From: Lachnospiraceae bacterium UBA3732
Lineage (GTDB): Bacteria > Bacillota > Clostridia > Lachnospirales > Lachnospiraceae
Direction of reading: 5' to 3'
Length of the DNA stretch: 22,355 nucleotides
NCBI GenBank assembly: GCA_002372545.1
Contig: DFHD01000008.1
Coordinates: forward strand, 1 to 22,355
This document shows, piece by piece, positions 13,148 through 20,997 of this stretch. Both the position numbers and the translations under genes were made by a program. The notes beneath the pieces are model-generated. The model was not told the origin of the DNA. It made no database searches and saw only the letters and a list, made by a program, of their open reading frames with translations. Position 1 is the stretch's first letter; each line of letters begins with the position of its first letter.

Positions 13148-14607
13148 TCAAGGGAAAAGAAAAACAGCATTATCATCAGGATGAAGGCCGCGTGCTTCAC
13201 CCTTTTCTCGTAGATCAGTCCCGCAAACTCCCGAAGAAAGGCATTGGGATAGAACCAGGTCTTTGTCTGTGCTGCGACTCCCTTTGCCGCAAAACCGCAC
13301 TTCCGGGAAAGGATATATCCCCGGAAAACGTGATAATTGGTGGTGGAAAAAGCAATCTTATCCCTTTCGGGATCGCCGCCGTGATCCAGGATCACCTGCC
13401 TGGAGAATGCCATATTCTCCATGGTGGTGGTGCTTTTATCCTCCTGCAAAATCTGCCCGTCGGGTATTCCATTTTCCCGAAGATAACGGCTCATCGCTTC
13501 ACTCTCGGAGATCACCTCGTCCACTCCCTGTCCTCCCGAAGGTACAAACATGACATGCTTTCCCGTTTTCTCAAACTGCTCTCTCTCAAATTCCAGTGCG
13601 CTGTCTACCCTGCCCTTCAAAAGCGGCGGCAGACTGCCGTCCTTTCGTATCCCGCAGCCCAGAATGATCATATAATCCATGTCAGGCTCCGGCCGGTAAC
13701 GGGCCGCCAGAACAGAAACGGCCACAGTGGCAATAAACATACTCTGCATATAGCACATGACGTAGGTGATGGCCATCCTGATCCGCCGCGGCAGCCAGAA
13801 AAAGATATCATAGCCCAACAGCAGGCCGCCCAGCGCGGCAAAAAAACCGGCGATGCAGAAAAAGGCAAACAGAAATCCCAGCCAGTTCACAGGATTCGCT
13901 CCCTCGTGCTTCACCAGAAGGACGTTTGTCACCACCAGAAAGCACGCGATCAGAAAGATGGCCGGAAAAAGAGCAAGAAGAAGCATATTCCCGATATCCG
14001 ATACAATGGTGATAAAGGCGCTCAGGTTCTTTACCACATTGTTGGCCATCTTATATACCGTAAAAAGAAAGAGAACGCCGGAAAAAATACCCAGACCGCC
14101 TCTCGCAACCAGAGAATAGGTAAACTCTCCCCTTTTCCAGCCCCGCCAGAAATCCGCAACCATGACGATCATCATCAGAAGAAGAACGAGGAGTACCGCT
14201 CCGATGATGACCTGATAGCCGGTCATATTGATACCGATGCTGTCTTCAATGACCACGCCAAACCAGTTTACCCGGAAGGAAAGAGGAGCGCTGGAATGAA
14301 AGACATTTCCGTCCGGATAGCGGACATACCACTCCAGCACAGCCTCCGTTTTGCCCGGCGAAAGCGCGCGGATATCCACCAGGAGCTCCCTGTCCTCTGT
14401 AAGTGAGGTGCCCGTCATCTCCACGATTCCCTCATTTTTACAATCCAGAGTGCATTTCTCCAGTTCTCCTTCCATCACGAAAACATGAGAATGATGCCTG
14501 TAGTGGCCGCCCCTGTTCAGAATATATACGGTACAAACTATCGCCGCGATAAGTATACCGATGCCCAGAATGAGCATACTTATATCTATATTTCTTTTTT
14601 TCGACAT
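13129..14607 (-). CDS. Polytopic membrane protein with C-terminal YdcF/ElyC/SanA (DUF218) domain
   Basis: The 492-residue protein has an N-terminal helix (about 9-30), an extracytoplasmic beta-rich region of about 100 residues, five further helices (about 150-345), then a YdcF/DUF218 domain. That domain is visible as MDYMIILGCGIRKDGSLPPL, FVPSGGQGVDEVISESEAM, ENGIPDGQILQEDKSTTTMEN and KIAFSTTNYHVFRGYILSRK, with a last helix at the C-terminus. The family is linked to envelope and peptidoglycan-precursor processes in E. coli (SanA, ElyC); the biochemical activity is not established. Start chosen at the ATG 14605-14607 (MSKKRNIDIS), with GGAG 11 nt upstream, a long spacing; an ATG seven codons earlier is the alternative. 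The longer frame to 14805 crosses repeats and is rejected. Confidence 0.85.
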   Translation of the reverse strand: MSKKRNIDISMLILGIGILIAAIVCTVYILNRGGHYRHHSHVFVMEGELEKCTLDCKNEGIVEMTGTSLTEDRELLVDIRALSPGKTEAVLEWYVRYPDGNVFHSSAPLSFRVNWFGVVIEDSIGINMTGYQVIIGAVLLVLLLMMIVMVADFWRGWKRGEFTYSLVARGGLGIFSGVLFLFTVYKMANNVVKNLSAFITIVSDIGNMLLLALFPAIFLIACFLVVTNVLLVKHEGANPVNWLGFLFAFFCIAGFFAALGGLLLGYDIFFWLPRRIRMAITYVMCYMQSMFIATVAVSVLAARYRPEPDMDYMIILGCGIRKDGSLPPLLKGRVDSALEFEREQFEKTGKHVMFVPSGGQGVDEVISESEAMSRYLRENGIPDGQILQEDKSTTTMENMAFSRQVILDHGGDPERDKIAFSTTNYHVFRGYILSRKCGFAAKGVAAQTKTWFYPNAFLREFAGLIYEKRVKHAAFILMIMLFFFSLDYLSFG

Positions 14608-14637
14608 CAGCCGTTTTTCTCCAATCATCCCTTCACT

Positions 14638-14735
14638 CTTTTCTCCCCGGATACGCCGGAGGGGGCATATGCCGGGCAGGACAAAATAGCCGCCTGTTCT
14701 TTTCTCCCCGATACAACCGGAGTAAACATATGGGA
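14638..14735. repeat. Imperfect direct repeat of about 35 bp in the YdcF-gene leader
   Basis: Copy 1 begins CTTTTCTCCCCGGATAC at 14638 and copy 2 begins CTTTTCTCCCCGATAC at 14699, 61 bp apart. Both continue through CCGGAG and CATATG at matching positions. They lie upstream of the YdcF-type start codon, and on the minus strand each ends in GGGGAGAAAAG, which resembles a ribosome binding site region. Confidence 0.65.
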
Positions 14736-14760
14736 GCAAACCTTTCGTATTTGCTCCCAT
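14730..14760. other. 11-bp perfect hairpin in the metG-ydcF gap
   Basis: ATGGGAGCAAA (14730-14740) pairs with TTTGCTCCCAT (14750-14760), 9-nt loop. It could end metG transcription or fold in the leader of the next gene, but neither strand has a U-tract next to it. Confidence 0.5.
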
Positions 14761-14930
14761 CCGTTTTCGTCTTTTATGCCATGCCAGCCGGTTCTCCGGC
14801 CGCACATTCTTCTATTCTTATTTTTTAACTGTTCAGCGGGCGCTTTAAAAACACTCGGAATTTCCTACACGTAATACGGTTTTCATTCAGCAAGCCGGTA
14901 AAAATAGCTTACGGCACGCTTCCGCCTGCG
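14761..14930. other. Rest of the metG-ydcF gap
   Basis: This stretch holds one small hairpin (GCCGG-AGAA-CCGGC near 14790-14803 on the minus strand) and an AT-rich patch near 14810-14830. No gene or convincing promoter was seen, although the 323-nt distance suggests the YdcF-type gene has its own promoter. Confidence 0.4.
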
Positions 14931-16910
14931 TCAGCTGATATATGAGCCTGCCGGAACATCGCCGTCAACGGTCAGAAGGGAAAGATTTCCGTCCGGATCC
15001 TCTGCACAGAGCAGCATACCCTGGGATTCCACGCCGGCCAGCTTTGCGGGTTTGAGGTTTGTGATCACCACCACCTTGCGCCCGACCATATCCTTCGGCG
15101 CGTAATAATTCTTGATGCCGGAGACGATCTGCAGCACTCCGCCGTTCACCTTTACCTGGGAGCAGAGAAGCTTCTTGGACTTCGGCACCTCCTCACAGGA
15201 AAGCACCTCGCCTACCTCCAGCTGCATCTTCATGAAATCATCAATGGAAATCTGGTCCTTGGAAAGCACTGTCACATTGGCGGGCTTTTCCTCGGCAGCC
15301 TGCTCCTTCTTCTCCGCCTTTTTCTCCTCGGGCTCCTTTGCCGGAAAACGGGCGTTAATCTCGTCCATCATCTTTTCCATATCGATCCGGGCAAACAGGA
15401 TTTCCGGCTGATCCGTAACCTTATTTCCGGAGGGATAAAGACCGAAGCGTCCGAGCTCGGTAACCTTTCTCTTCTCCGTATTCAGCTGGCCCAGAATCTT
15501 TTCGCCGGTCTCCGGCAGGAAGGAGGAAAGCAGCGTTGCCCCGATGGTGATGCTCTCCACAAGATGATAGAGCACTGTATCCAGACGGTCCTTCTTCTCC
15601 GGATCCTTACCCAGTACCCAGGGAAGGGTCTCATCAATATACTTGTTGCAGCGCTTGAAGAGATTAAAGATCTCTGTCAGGGCATCCGCAACCCTCAGCT
15701 TATCCATGGCGCTGTTTACCCGGATGCGGGTTTCGGAAACATATTTTTCCAGCTCGCTGTCTACCGGCTCATTCACCTTGGCATCCCGGATCACGCCGCC
15801 GGAATACTTATTGGCCATGGAAATAGTCCTGTTCACCAGGTTGCCCAGAGTATTTGCCAGATCGGAGTTGATCCTCTCGATCAAAAGCTCCCAGGAAACC
15901 ACACCGTCATTTTCAAAGGGCATCTCATGCAGCAGGAAATATCTCACAGCGTCCACGCCGAAGAAATCCACCATATCATCCGCATAAAGCACATTGCCCT
16001 TGGACTTGCTCATCTTACCGTCGCTCTGCAGCAGCCAGGGGTGGCCGAACACCTGCTTCGGAAGCGGTACATCCAGCGCCATCAGCATGATGGGCCAGTA
16101 AATCGTATGGAACCGGAGGATATCCTTACCGATCAGGTGAAGATCCGCCGGCCAGTATTTTTCAAACAAAGGACCATGGTTTCCGTCAGCATCATAGCCG
16201 AGGCCGGTGATGTAGTTGGAAAGGGCGTCGATCCATACATATACCACATGCTTGGGGTCGAAATCCACAGGGATGCCCCACTTGAAGGAAGTCCGGGATA
16301 CACAGAGATCCTGCAGGCCCGGCTTCAGGAAGGTATTCACCATCTCATTCTTCCGGGATTCCGGCTGGATAAATTCCGGATGATCCTCAATATATTTGAT
16401 CAGCTTCGGCGCATACTTGCTCATACGGAAGAAATACGCTTCTTCCTTTGCAGGGTGAACCTCTCTGCCGCAGTCCGGGCACTTGCCGTCCACCAGCTGT
16501 CCGGGCGTCCAGAAGGATTCGCAGGGGGTGCAGTATAGTCCCTCGTATTCTCCTTTGTAAATATCGCCCTTCTCATAAAGCTTTTTGAAGATCTTCTGAA
16601 CCTGCTTCTCATGATCGGGGTCTGTTGTCCGGATGAACTTATCGTAGGATGTGTTCATCAAATCCCAGATGCGTTTAATCTCACCGGCCTTGTCATCCAC
16701 ATATTCCTTCGGGGTGCAAAGGCTTTCAAACGCTTTATTCTCAATCTTCTGGCCATGCTCATCCGTTCCTGTCTGGAACCGGACATCGTAACCGATAAAC
16801 CGCTTATAGCGGGCAATGCTGTCCGCCAGAACGATCTCATAGGTATTTCCGATATGTGGCTTGCCGGAAGCATATGCAATGGCCGTTGTTATATAATATG
16901 GCTTTGCCAT
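14931..16910 (-). CDS. metG: Methionyl-tRNA synthetase
   Basis: Class I aminoacyl-tRNA synthetase charging initiator and elongator tRNA-Met; cytosolic. The 659-residue protein shows the HIGH-type motif PHIGN at 18-22, a zinc insertion with two CxxC knuckles (Cys 127, 130, 144, 147), the tryptophan-rich substrate segment YVWIDALSNY, KMSKS at about 299-303, an alpha-helical anticodon domain, a Lys/Glu linker, and a C-terminal tRNA-binding OB-fold (about 555-659, MQLEVGEVLSCEEVPKSKKL) that supports dimer formation. I start at MAKPYYITTA (16910), the family's usual start, with GAGGGAA just upstream; the ATG three codons earlier sits directly behind AAAGGA and is also possible. It follows murA by about 116 nt on the same strand. 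Confidence 0.96.
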   Translation of the reverse strand: MAKPYYITTAIAYASGKPHIGNTYEIVLADSIARYKRFIGYDVRFQTGTDEHGQKIENKAFESLCTPKEYVDDKAGEIKRIWDLMNTSYDKFIRTTDPDHEKQVQKIFKKLYEKGDIYKGEYEGLYCTPCESFWTPGQLVDGKCPDCGREVHPAKEEAYFFRMSKYAPKLIKYIEDHPEFIQPESRKNEMVNTFLKPGLQDLCVSRTSFKWGIPVDFDPKHVVYVWIDALSNYITGLGYDADGNHGPLFEKYWPADLHLIGKDILRFHTIYWPIMLMALDVPLPKQVFGHPWLLQSDGKMSKSKGNVLYADDMVDFFGVDAVRYFLLHEMPFENDGVVSWELLIERINSDLANTLGNLVNRTISMANKYSGGVIRDAKVNEPVDSELEKYVSETRIRVNSAMDKLRVADALTEIFNLFKRCNKYIDETLPWVLGKDPEKKDRLDTVLYHLVESITIGATLLSSFLPETGEKILGQLNTEKRKVTELGRFGLYPSGNKVTDQPEILFARIDMEKMMDEINARFPAKEPEEKKAEKKEQAAEEKPANVTVLSKDQISIDDFMKMQLEVGEVLSCEEVPKSKKLLCSQVKVNGGVLQIVSGIKNYYAPKDMVGRKVVVITNLKPAKLAGVESQGMLLCAEDPDGNLSLLTVDGDVPAGSYIS

Positions 16911-16942
16911 TTCCCTCATTCCTTTCCTTTAGCTTCATCCTC

Positions 16943-17006
16943 CGGACAGCTGTCCGAAAAATAAATGATCCTCTGGTCATCCCTGTCCCCGAAGGAACGA
17001 TCCTTC
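16943..17006. other. Palindrome and hairpin between murA and metG
   Basis: CGGACAGCTGTCCG (16943-16956) is a perfect 14-bp palindrome ending 33 nt before the metG start. GAAGGA-ACGA-TCCTTC (16991-17006) is a 6-bp hairpin closer to the murA stop. Neither is followed by a U run on the minus strand, so transcription probably continues from murA to metG. Confidence 0.45.
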
Positions 17007-17026
17007 CTCTCGGTCGGATCTGTCCT

Positions 17027-18331
17027 TCAACCGGCGCGAAGCTTAAACTTCTGCACCTCCCGTTCGGATGAAACAATTTCCATTTTGCCGCCCAGAGAAC
17101 GAACCTTCTCGTCAAATTCCTCGTATCCGCGCTGAACAAACTGAATCTCTTCTATTGTACTGAAGCCATCGGCAGAAAGCGCTGCGATGACCAGCGCCGC
17201 ACCTGCACGAAGATCCGGAGCACTGAGTCTGGCTCCCGTATAATGATCCACGCCGGTGATAATGGCGGAATTTCCTTCCACGCGGATCTGCGCGCCCATC
17301 CGGATCAGCTCGCTGACATACCGGAAACGGTTTTCGAAAATGCTCTCCGTTACAATGCTGGTGCCTGTGGCGAGACCGAGAGCCGTAGCCATCTGCGCCT
17401 GCATATCCGTCGGAAAACCGGGATATGGAAGCGTTTTGATCTGTGTGGATTTCAGGACGCCGTCCGCCATGACGCGAACTGCGTCGTCATACTCGATCAC
17501 AGTCGCGCCCATTTCCGCAAGTTTGGAGGAAATCGCCTCCAGATGCTTCGGAATTACATTTTTGATCAGAATATTGCCGCGGGTAGCCACCGCCATAGTC
17601 ATAAAAGTTCCCGCTTCGATCTGATCGGGAATAATGGAATACTCCGCTCCATGAAGTCTGTCGACGCCGCGGATCCGGATCACATCCGTTCCGGCGCCCT
17701 TGATGTTGGCGCCCATGGTATTCAGGAAGTTGGCCACATCAACGATATGGGGCTCCTTCGCCGCATTTTCGATGGTCGTCTTTCCCTCTGCCAGCGCTGC
17801 CGCCAGCATAATATTGATGGTCGCACCTACAGAAACGGTATCCAGATAGATATGCTTTCCGACTAGATGGTCCGCCTCAGCCACGATCCGCCCGCCGAAC
17901 ACGATGTTGGTGCGGGCACCAAGAGCCTCGAAGCCCTTGACATGCAGATCGATAGGCCGGGAGCCGATATCACAGCCGCCGGGAAGAACCACATCCGCAT
18001 ATTTATACTTGCCGAGAAGCGCCCCGATCAGATAATAGGAGGCACGGATATTCCGTATGTAATCGTAGTCAACAGAAAGACCATCGTTTCCGCGGATACC
18101 CTTTCCGCAGATTTCGACGGTGTGCTTATCTCTGTATTTAACTGTAGCGCCGATGGCCTCGATCGCCCTGAGCAGTACCACGGTATCACTCACGTACGGC
18201 ACGTTTTCGATCACGCATTTATCATCTGTCATGATGGCAGCAGCCAGAATGCCCAGCGCAGCATTCTTTGCGCCGGCGATCACTACATCCCCTTCCAGGG
18301 GAATGCCGCCCTTAATCACATATTGTTCCAT
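17027..18331 (-). CDS. murA: UDP-N-acetylglucosamine 1-carboxyvinyltransferase
   Basis: First committed step of peptidoglycan synthesis: transfers enolpyruvate from PEP to UDP-GlcNAc in the cytosol. The 434-residue protein has Lys22-Asn23 in GAKNAALG, the catalytic loop LPGGCDIGSRPIDLH with Cys at about 120, so it keeps the cysteine that fosfomycin alkylates, and the UDP-sugar-binding FPTDMQAQ. Length and motif order match MurA/MurZ. The start MEQYVIKGG at 18329-18331 has GGGAG 6 nt upstream; the in-frame ATG four codons earlier is less likely. A strong extended -10 promoter lies 45-73 nt upstream. metG follows on the same strand. The many Firmicutes with two MurA paralogues mean another copy may exist elsewhere. 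Confidence 0.96.
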   Translation of the reverse strand: MEQYVIKGGIPLEGDVVIAGAKNAALGILAAAIMTDDKCVIENVPYVSDTVVLLRAIEAIGATVKYRDKHTVEICGKGIRGNDGLSVDYDYIRNIRASYYLIGALLGKYKYADVVLPGGCDIGSRPIDLHVKGFEALGARTNIVFGGRIVAEADHLVGKHIYLDTVSVGATINIMLAAALAEGKTTIENAAKEPHIVDVANFLNTMGANIKGAGTDVIRIRGVDRLHGAEYSIIPDQIEAGTFMTMAVATRGNILIKNVIPKHLEAISSKLAEMGATVIEYDDAVRVMADGVLKSTQIKTLPYPGFPTDMQAQMATALGLATGTSIVTESIFENRFRYVSELIRMGAQIRVEGNSAIITGVDHYTGARLSAPDLRAGAALVIAALSADGFSTIEEIQFVQRGYEEFDEKVRSLGGKMEIVSSEREVQKFKLRAG

Positions 18332-18375
18332 CTTTTCTCCCAAACGATTGGTTGCAGGTTCACATAATCTGATGA

Positions 18376-18404
18376 ATTATACCACAGTTCATGTGTAAAG
18401 TAAA
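18376..18404 (-). promoter_or_regulatory. Strong extended -10 promoter of murA
   Basis: Minus strand TTTACT (18399-18404), 17-bp spacer, TATAAT (18376-18381) preceded by TGG. Initiation is expected near 18369, giving a leader of about 38 nt. Confidence 0.85.
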
Positions 18405-18452
18405 CAGGCATTTGCTTTTCGCCCTTATTCCGCCCGCTTACAGTCCAGTCAG

Positions 18453-18471
18453 CCCCCCTTTCAGATGGGGG
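18453..18471 (-). terminator. C/G-run hairpin after pyrI
   Basis: CCCCC (18467-18471) pairs with GGGGG in 18453-18458 around an 8-9-nt loop, 15 nt after the pyrI stop codon. No U-tract follows, so terminator function is uncertain. Confidence 0.4.
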
Positions 18472-18485
18472 ATTAATACTATTGT

Positions 18486-18902
18486 TTATTTATCCGCCTC
18501 ACAATAGATGCAGCGGTATACCCGGCGCTCCGGGTCTGTCAGATTAAAAATATGCGGGATCCCGGGCTCAATGGCGGTAATGCACCGGGGATTTTTGCAC
18601 TTCTTGATATTGATGAGCCGTCTCGGCAGGGCCACCTTTTTCTTTTCGATGGTCACCCCGTCCTTGATGATGCAGACGGTGACGGATGGATCGATGTAAC
18701 CGATCACGTCCAGATTGATATCATATTCCTTCTGGTCGATCTTAATGATGTCCTTTTTTCCCATCTTTTCGGAACGGACATTCTGGATCAGCGCCACACT
18801 GCAGTCCAGCTTGTCCAGACCCAAATCGTAATAGATCCGCATAGCGTTTCCTGCCGTAATATGGTCAAGCACGATTCCGTTCTGAATACTGTCTATCTTC
18901 AA
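18486..18902 (-). CDS. pyrI: Aspartate carbamoyltransferase regulatory subunit
   Basis: Regulatory chain of class-B aspartate transcarbamoylase; binds CTP/ATP at its N-terminal domain and contacts PyrB through a C-terminal zinc domain. The 139-residue protein begins MKIDSIQNGIVLDHI, shows nucleotide-binding residues in the IQNVRSEKMGKKDIIKI stretch, and ends with the four zinc cysteines in CKNPRC and CIYC. The start is a TTG at 18900-18902 with GGAG 6 nt upstream. The longer ATG frame to 18938 adds a proline-rich peptide encoded by an upstream hairpin and is rejected. The gene lies 105 nt after pyrB, with three perfect hairpins in the join, suggesting tuned PyrB:PyrI output. Confidence 0.92.
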   Translation of the reverse strand: MKIDSIQNGIVLDHITAGNAMRIYYDLGLDKLDCSVALIQNVRSEKMGKKDIIKIDQKEYDINLDVIGYIDPSVTVCIIKDGVTIEKKKVALPRRLINIKKCKNPRCITAIEPGIPHIFNLTDPERRVYRCIYCEADK

Positions 18903-18918
18903 AGGAGTCTCCTCTCCC

Positions 18919-19022
18919 GCCGCCGGAAACGGCGGCAATTCATGCTGTATGCTGTCTTTCCCGTTCAGCTGCCGAACGCCCGGCAGCTGTATTATCCCGA
19001 AGGCCGCTTACTCTGCGGCCTT
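18919..19022 (-). promoter_or_regulatory. Three consecutive perfect hairpins between pyrB and pyrI
   Basis: Hairpin 1: AAGGCCGC and GCGGCCTT (19000-19007, 19015-19022), 8 bp, with the pyrB stop codon in its loop. Hairpin 2: CAGCTGCCG and CGGCAGCTG (18966-18974, 18981-18989), 9 bp. Hairpin 3: GCCGCCG and CGGCGGC (18919-18925, 18930-18936), 7 bp closed by UUUC in the RNA, ending about 16 nt before the pyrI TTG start. None has a U-tract. They look like processing, stability or translation-control elements rather than an intrinsic terminator. Confidence 0.7.
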
Positions 19023-19928
19023 TTCGAGAAGCTTCATGATCAGAGCCATACGTACATACTTACCGTATCTTACCTGGCGGAAGTATGCCGCCCTGGGATC
19101 GTTATCCACCCCGGCCGCGATCTCATTTACGCGGGGAAGGGGATGAAGGATGATCATGTCCGGCCTGGCCATCCGCATCTTCTTCTCATCCAATATGTAG
19201 GTATCCTTCAACCGGACGTAATCCGCCTCATTGAAGAACCGTTCCCTCTGCACTCTGGTCATGTAAAGGATATCCAGCTGCCCGATATTTTCCTCCAGAG
19301 ATGTGACCTCTGTATATTCCAGTCCCGCCGGCTCGATCACCTCGGTAATGATATAATCCGGAACCTTGAGCTCCGGCGGCGAGATCAGAACAAAGCGGAC
19401 TCCCGTATACCGGGAGAGCGCCTTCACCAGAGAGTGAACCGTACGTCCGAATTTCAGGTCGCCGCAAAGGCCGATGGTAAAGCCCTCCAGCCTGCCCTTT
19501 TCACTGAGAATCGTCAAAAGGTCCGTCAGCGTCTGGGTGGGATGGTTATGTCCGCCGTCTCCCGCATTGATCACGGGGACAGGGGAGAACATGGAGGCCA
19601 GCTTCGGCGCGCCCTCATTGGGATGCCGCATGGCTATAATGTCGGCAAAGCAGCCCACTACCCGCACAGTATCCTCCACACTTTCTCCCTTCGTTGCCGA
19701 AGAGGAGGAAGCCTCCGAGAAGCCGAGCACGCTTCCCCCGAGCTCCAGCATGGCTGACTCAAAACTGAGGCGGGTTCTGGTACTGGGCTCATAAAACAGG
19801 GTTGCCAGCTTTTTTCCCTTGCAGACTTCGCTAAACTTTTCCGGTTCCTTCATGATCTCTCCCGCAAGGGCAAGGATCTCTCCCAGCTCTTCCTGCGTCA
19901 GATCCATGGGATCAATGAGATGCTGCAT
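19008..19928 (-). CDS. pyrB: Aspartate carbamoyltransferase catalytic subunit
   Basis: Makes N-carbamoyl-L-aspartate from carbamoyl phosphate and aspartate, the committed step of pyrimidine synthesis. The 306-residue protein has the carbamoyl-phosphate loop FYEPSTRTRLSF (STRTR at 49-53), the mobile loop SSSSATKGES with catalytic Lys at about 80, GGHNHPTQTLTDLL, and the aspartate-side HPLPRV. Length matches the family. The ATG at 19926-19928 follows AGGAGAGG. It lies 22 nt after the OTC-like gene and is followed by pyrI, so the three genes are probably one operon, perhaps with metK upstream. No PyrR-binding leader is visible within the 22-nt gap. Confidence 0.97.
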   Translation of the reverse strand: MQHLIDPMDLTQEELGEILALAGEIMKEPEKFSEVCKGKKLATLFYEPSTRTRLSFESAMLELGGSVLGFSEASSSSATKGESVEDTVRVVGCFADIIAMRHPNEGAPKLASMFSPVPVINAGDGGHNHPTQTLTDLLTILSEKGRLEGFTIGLCGDLKFGRTVHSLVKALSRYTGVRFVLISPPELKVPDYIITEVIEPAGLEYTEVTSLEENIGQLDILYMTRVQRERFFNEADYVRLKDTYILDEKKMRMARPDMIILHPLPRVNEIAAGVDNDPRAAYFRQVRYGKYVRMALIMKLLEKAAE

Positions 19929-19950
19929 GGTTTTCCTCTCCTTAATCTTT

Positions 19951-20892
19951 TCAATCGTTATAATTATTCAGAAGCGTGTACATTACAGCCTTTTCCGCAT
20001 GACGGCGGTTTTCCGCCTCATCCAGGATGGTGTCCATATGCTTTTGCTCTATGCTCTTGGAGATCTCAAAGCCAACATGCATCGGCATATCATGGAACAC
20101 GATTGCCTTGCTTCCCTCCAGGAACGCATCGTTGATCTGGTAGGGCATCATCTTGCTGAGTGTCTCTTCCTTCTTTTCTTTGTAGGCCGGGTTGTTGAAA
20201 AATTCCATATCAACCCAGGTATCGGTATAGATCACGTCCATATCCTTCGCGTAAGCTCTGGCCTCTTCCATGGTCATGCCCGGATCCAGCTCAAAATAAT
20301 GGCCGCTCTCTGCCGCTTTCGCAAAGAATTCGGGGCCGACTGCCGTATTATTTACCAGGGGCGTCAGACCATACAGGGTACCCTTCTTCATCTTGGCAAA
20401 GAATTCCACAAGTGAATTAAAGACATTGTTCTTTGCGCCGATATACATCATCTTTACATCCAGCGTACCGAATTTTTCCTTGATGGTCAGGGCATCCGCA
20501 AGGATCTGGCAGGGATGGAAGGAGCTGTCGCAGCCGTTGATAAAGGGTACGGTCACATTATTGCCGAAAAGCTCCACCGTCTCGTTCTTCACGAGTCTGG
20601 CCATGATGATATCCACATTCCGACACACGTATTTGATCTCGGAAACCGGCTCGCCAAGCACAAAATTGGAGTCCTCCCAAAGCTGGTTAAAATAATGTCC
20701 GCCCATTTCCATAATTCCTGTCGCAAAGGAAAGGAAGGTACGAGTAGATGTTTTCTCAAAAAGTGTGTAAAGCTTCTTTCCCTCCAGCGCGTGAGCATAT
20801 TTCTGCGGATCCTTCTTCATATCCGCCGCCAGGTCAAGTATTCCCTCCAGCTCTTCGGCCGAAAAGTTCTTGAAATTCAACATATTCTTCAT
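19951..20892 (-). CDS. Carbamoyltransferase of the ornithine-transcarbamylase type with altered substrate-side motifs
   Basis: The 313-residue protein has the transcarbamylase fold throughout: FEKTSTRTF with the carbamoyl-phosphate loop at 49-52, Arg99, HPCQ at 126-129, YIGAKNNVFNSL near 150, and the C-terminal AENRRHAEKAVM. It is closest in pattern to ornithine carbamoyltransferase (ArgF). However, the OTC motif DVWVSMG reads DTWVDME (224-230), the OTC active-site HCLP reads HDMP (267-270), and the second Arg of STRTR is Phe. In OTC that Ser and Cys contact ornithine, so the second substrate is probably not ornithine. N-acetyl- or succinyl-ornithine, putrescine or an uncharacterised amine are alternatives. 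I start at MKNMLNF (20892), with AAAGGA upstream. It is 22 nt from pyrB and 105 nt from metK. Databases will likely label it argF; I would not. Confidence 0.85.
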   Translation of the reverse strand: MKNMLNFKNFSAEELEGILDLAADMKKDPQKYAHALEGKKLYTLFEKTSTRTFLSFATGIMEMGGHYFNQLWEDSNFVLGEPVSEIKYVCRNVDIIMARLVKNETVELFGNNVTVPFINGCDSSFHPCQILADALTIKEKFGTLDVKMMYIGAKNNVFNSLVEFFAKMKKGTLYGLTPLVNNTAVGPEFFAKAAESGHYFELDPGMTMEEARAYAKDMDVIYTDTWVDMEFFNNPAYKEKKEETLSKMMPYQINDAFLEGSKAIVFHDMPMHVGFEISKSIEQKHMDTILDEAENRRHAEKAVMYTLLNNYND

Positions 20893-20997
20893 ATCGATTT
20901 TTCCTTTCATTTATCGTTTCAGATTCGGTCATTCCGCCTGATGCGGCCTGTACAGGAAAACCCGGCGTCCCGACAACCGCACATGAACATAGAAGTT

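Noticed and set aside
13192..14406. 404-codon plus-strand open frame
   Set aside because: Antisense to the YdcF-type gene; no ribosome binding site and biased composition.
16837..16938. Small ORF overlapping the metG start (ATG at 16936-16938 behind GGAGG)
   Set aside because: The GGAGG abuts the ATG with no spacing, and the peptide is out of frame within metG with no recognisable features.
18903..18938. Longer pyrI starting at an ATG at 18938
   Set aside because: The added residues are encoded by a perfect hairpin, lack a ribosome binding site and do not fit the family, whereas the TTG at 18902 has a good one.
18552..19757. 401-codon plus-strand open frame across pyrI and pyrB
   Set aside because: Antisense shadow spanning two well-defined genes.
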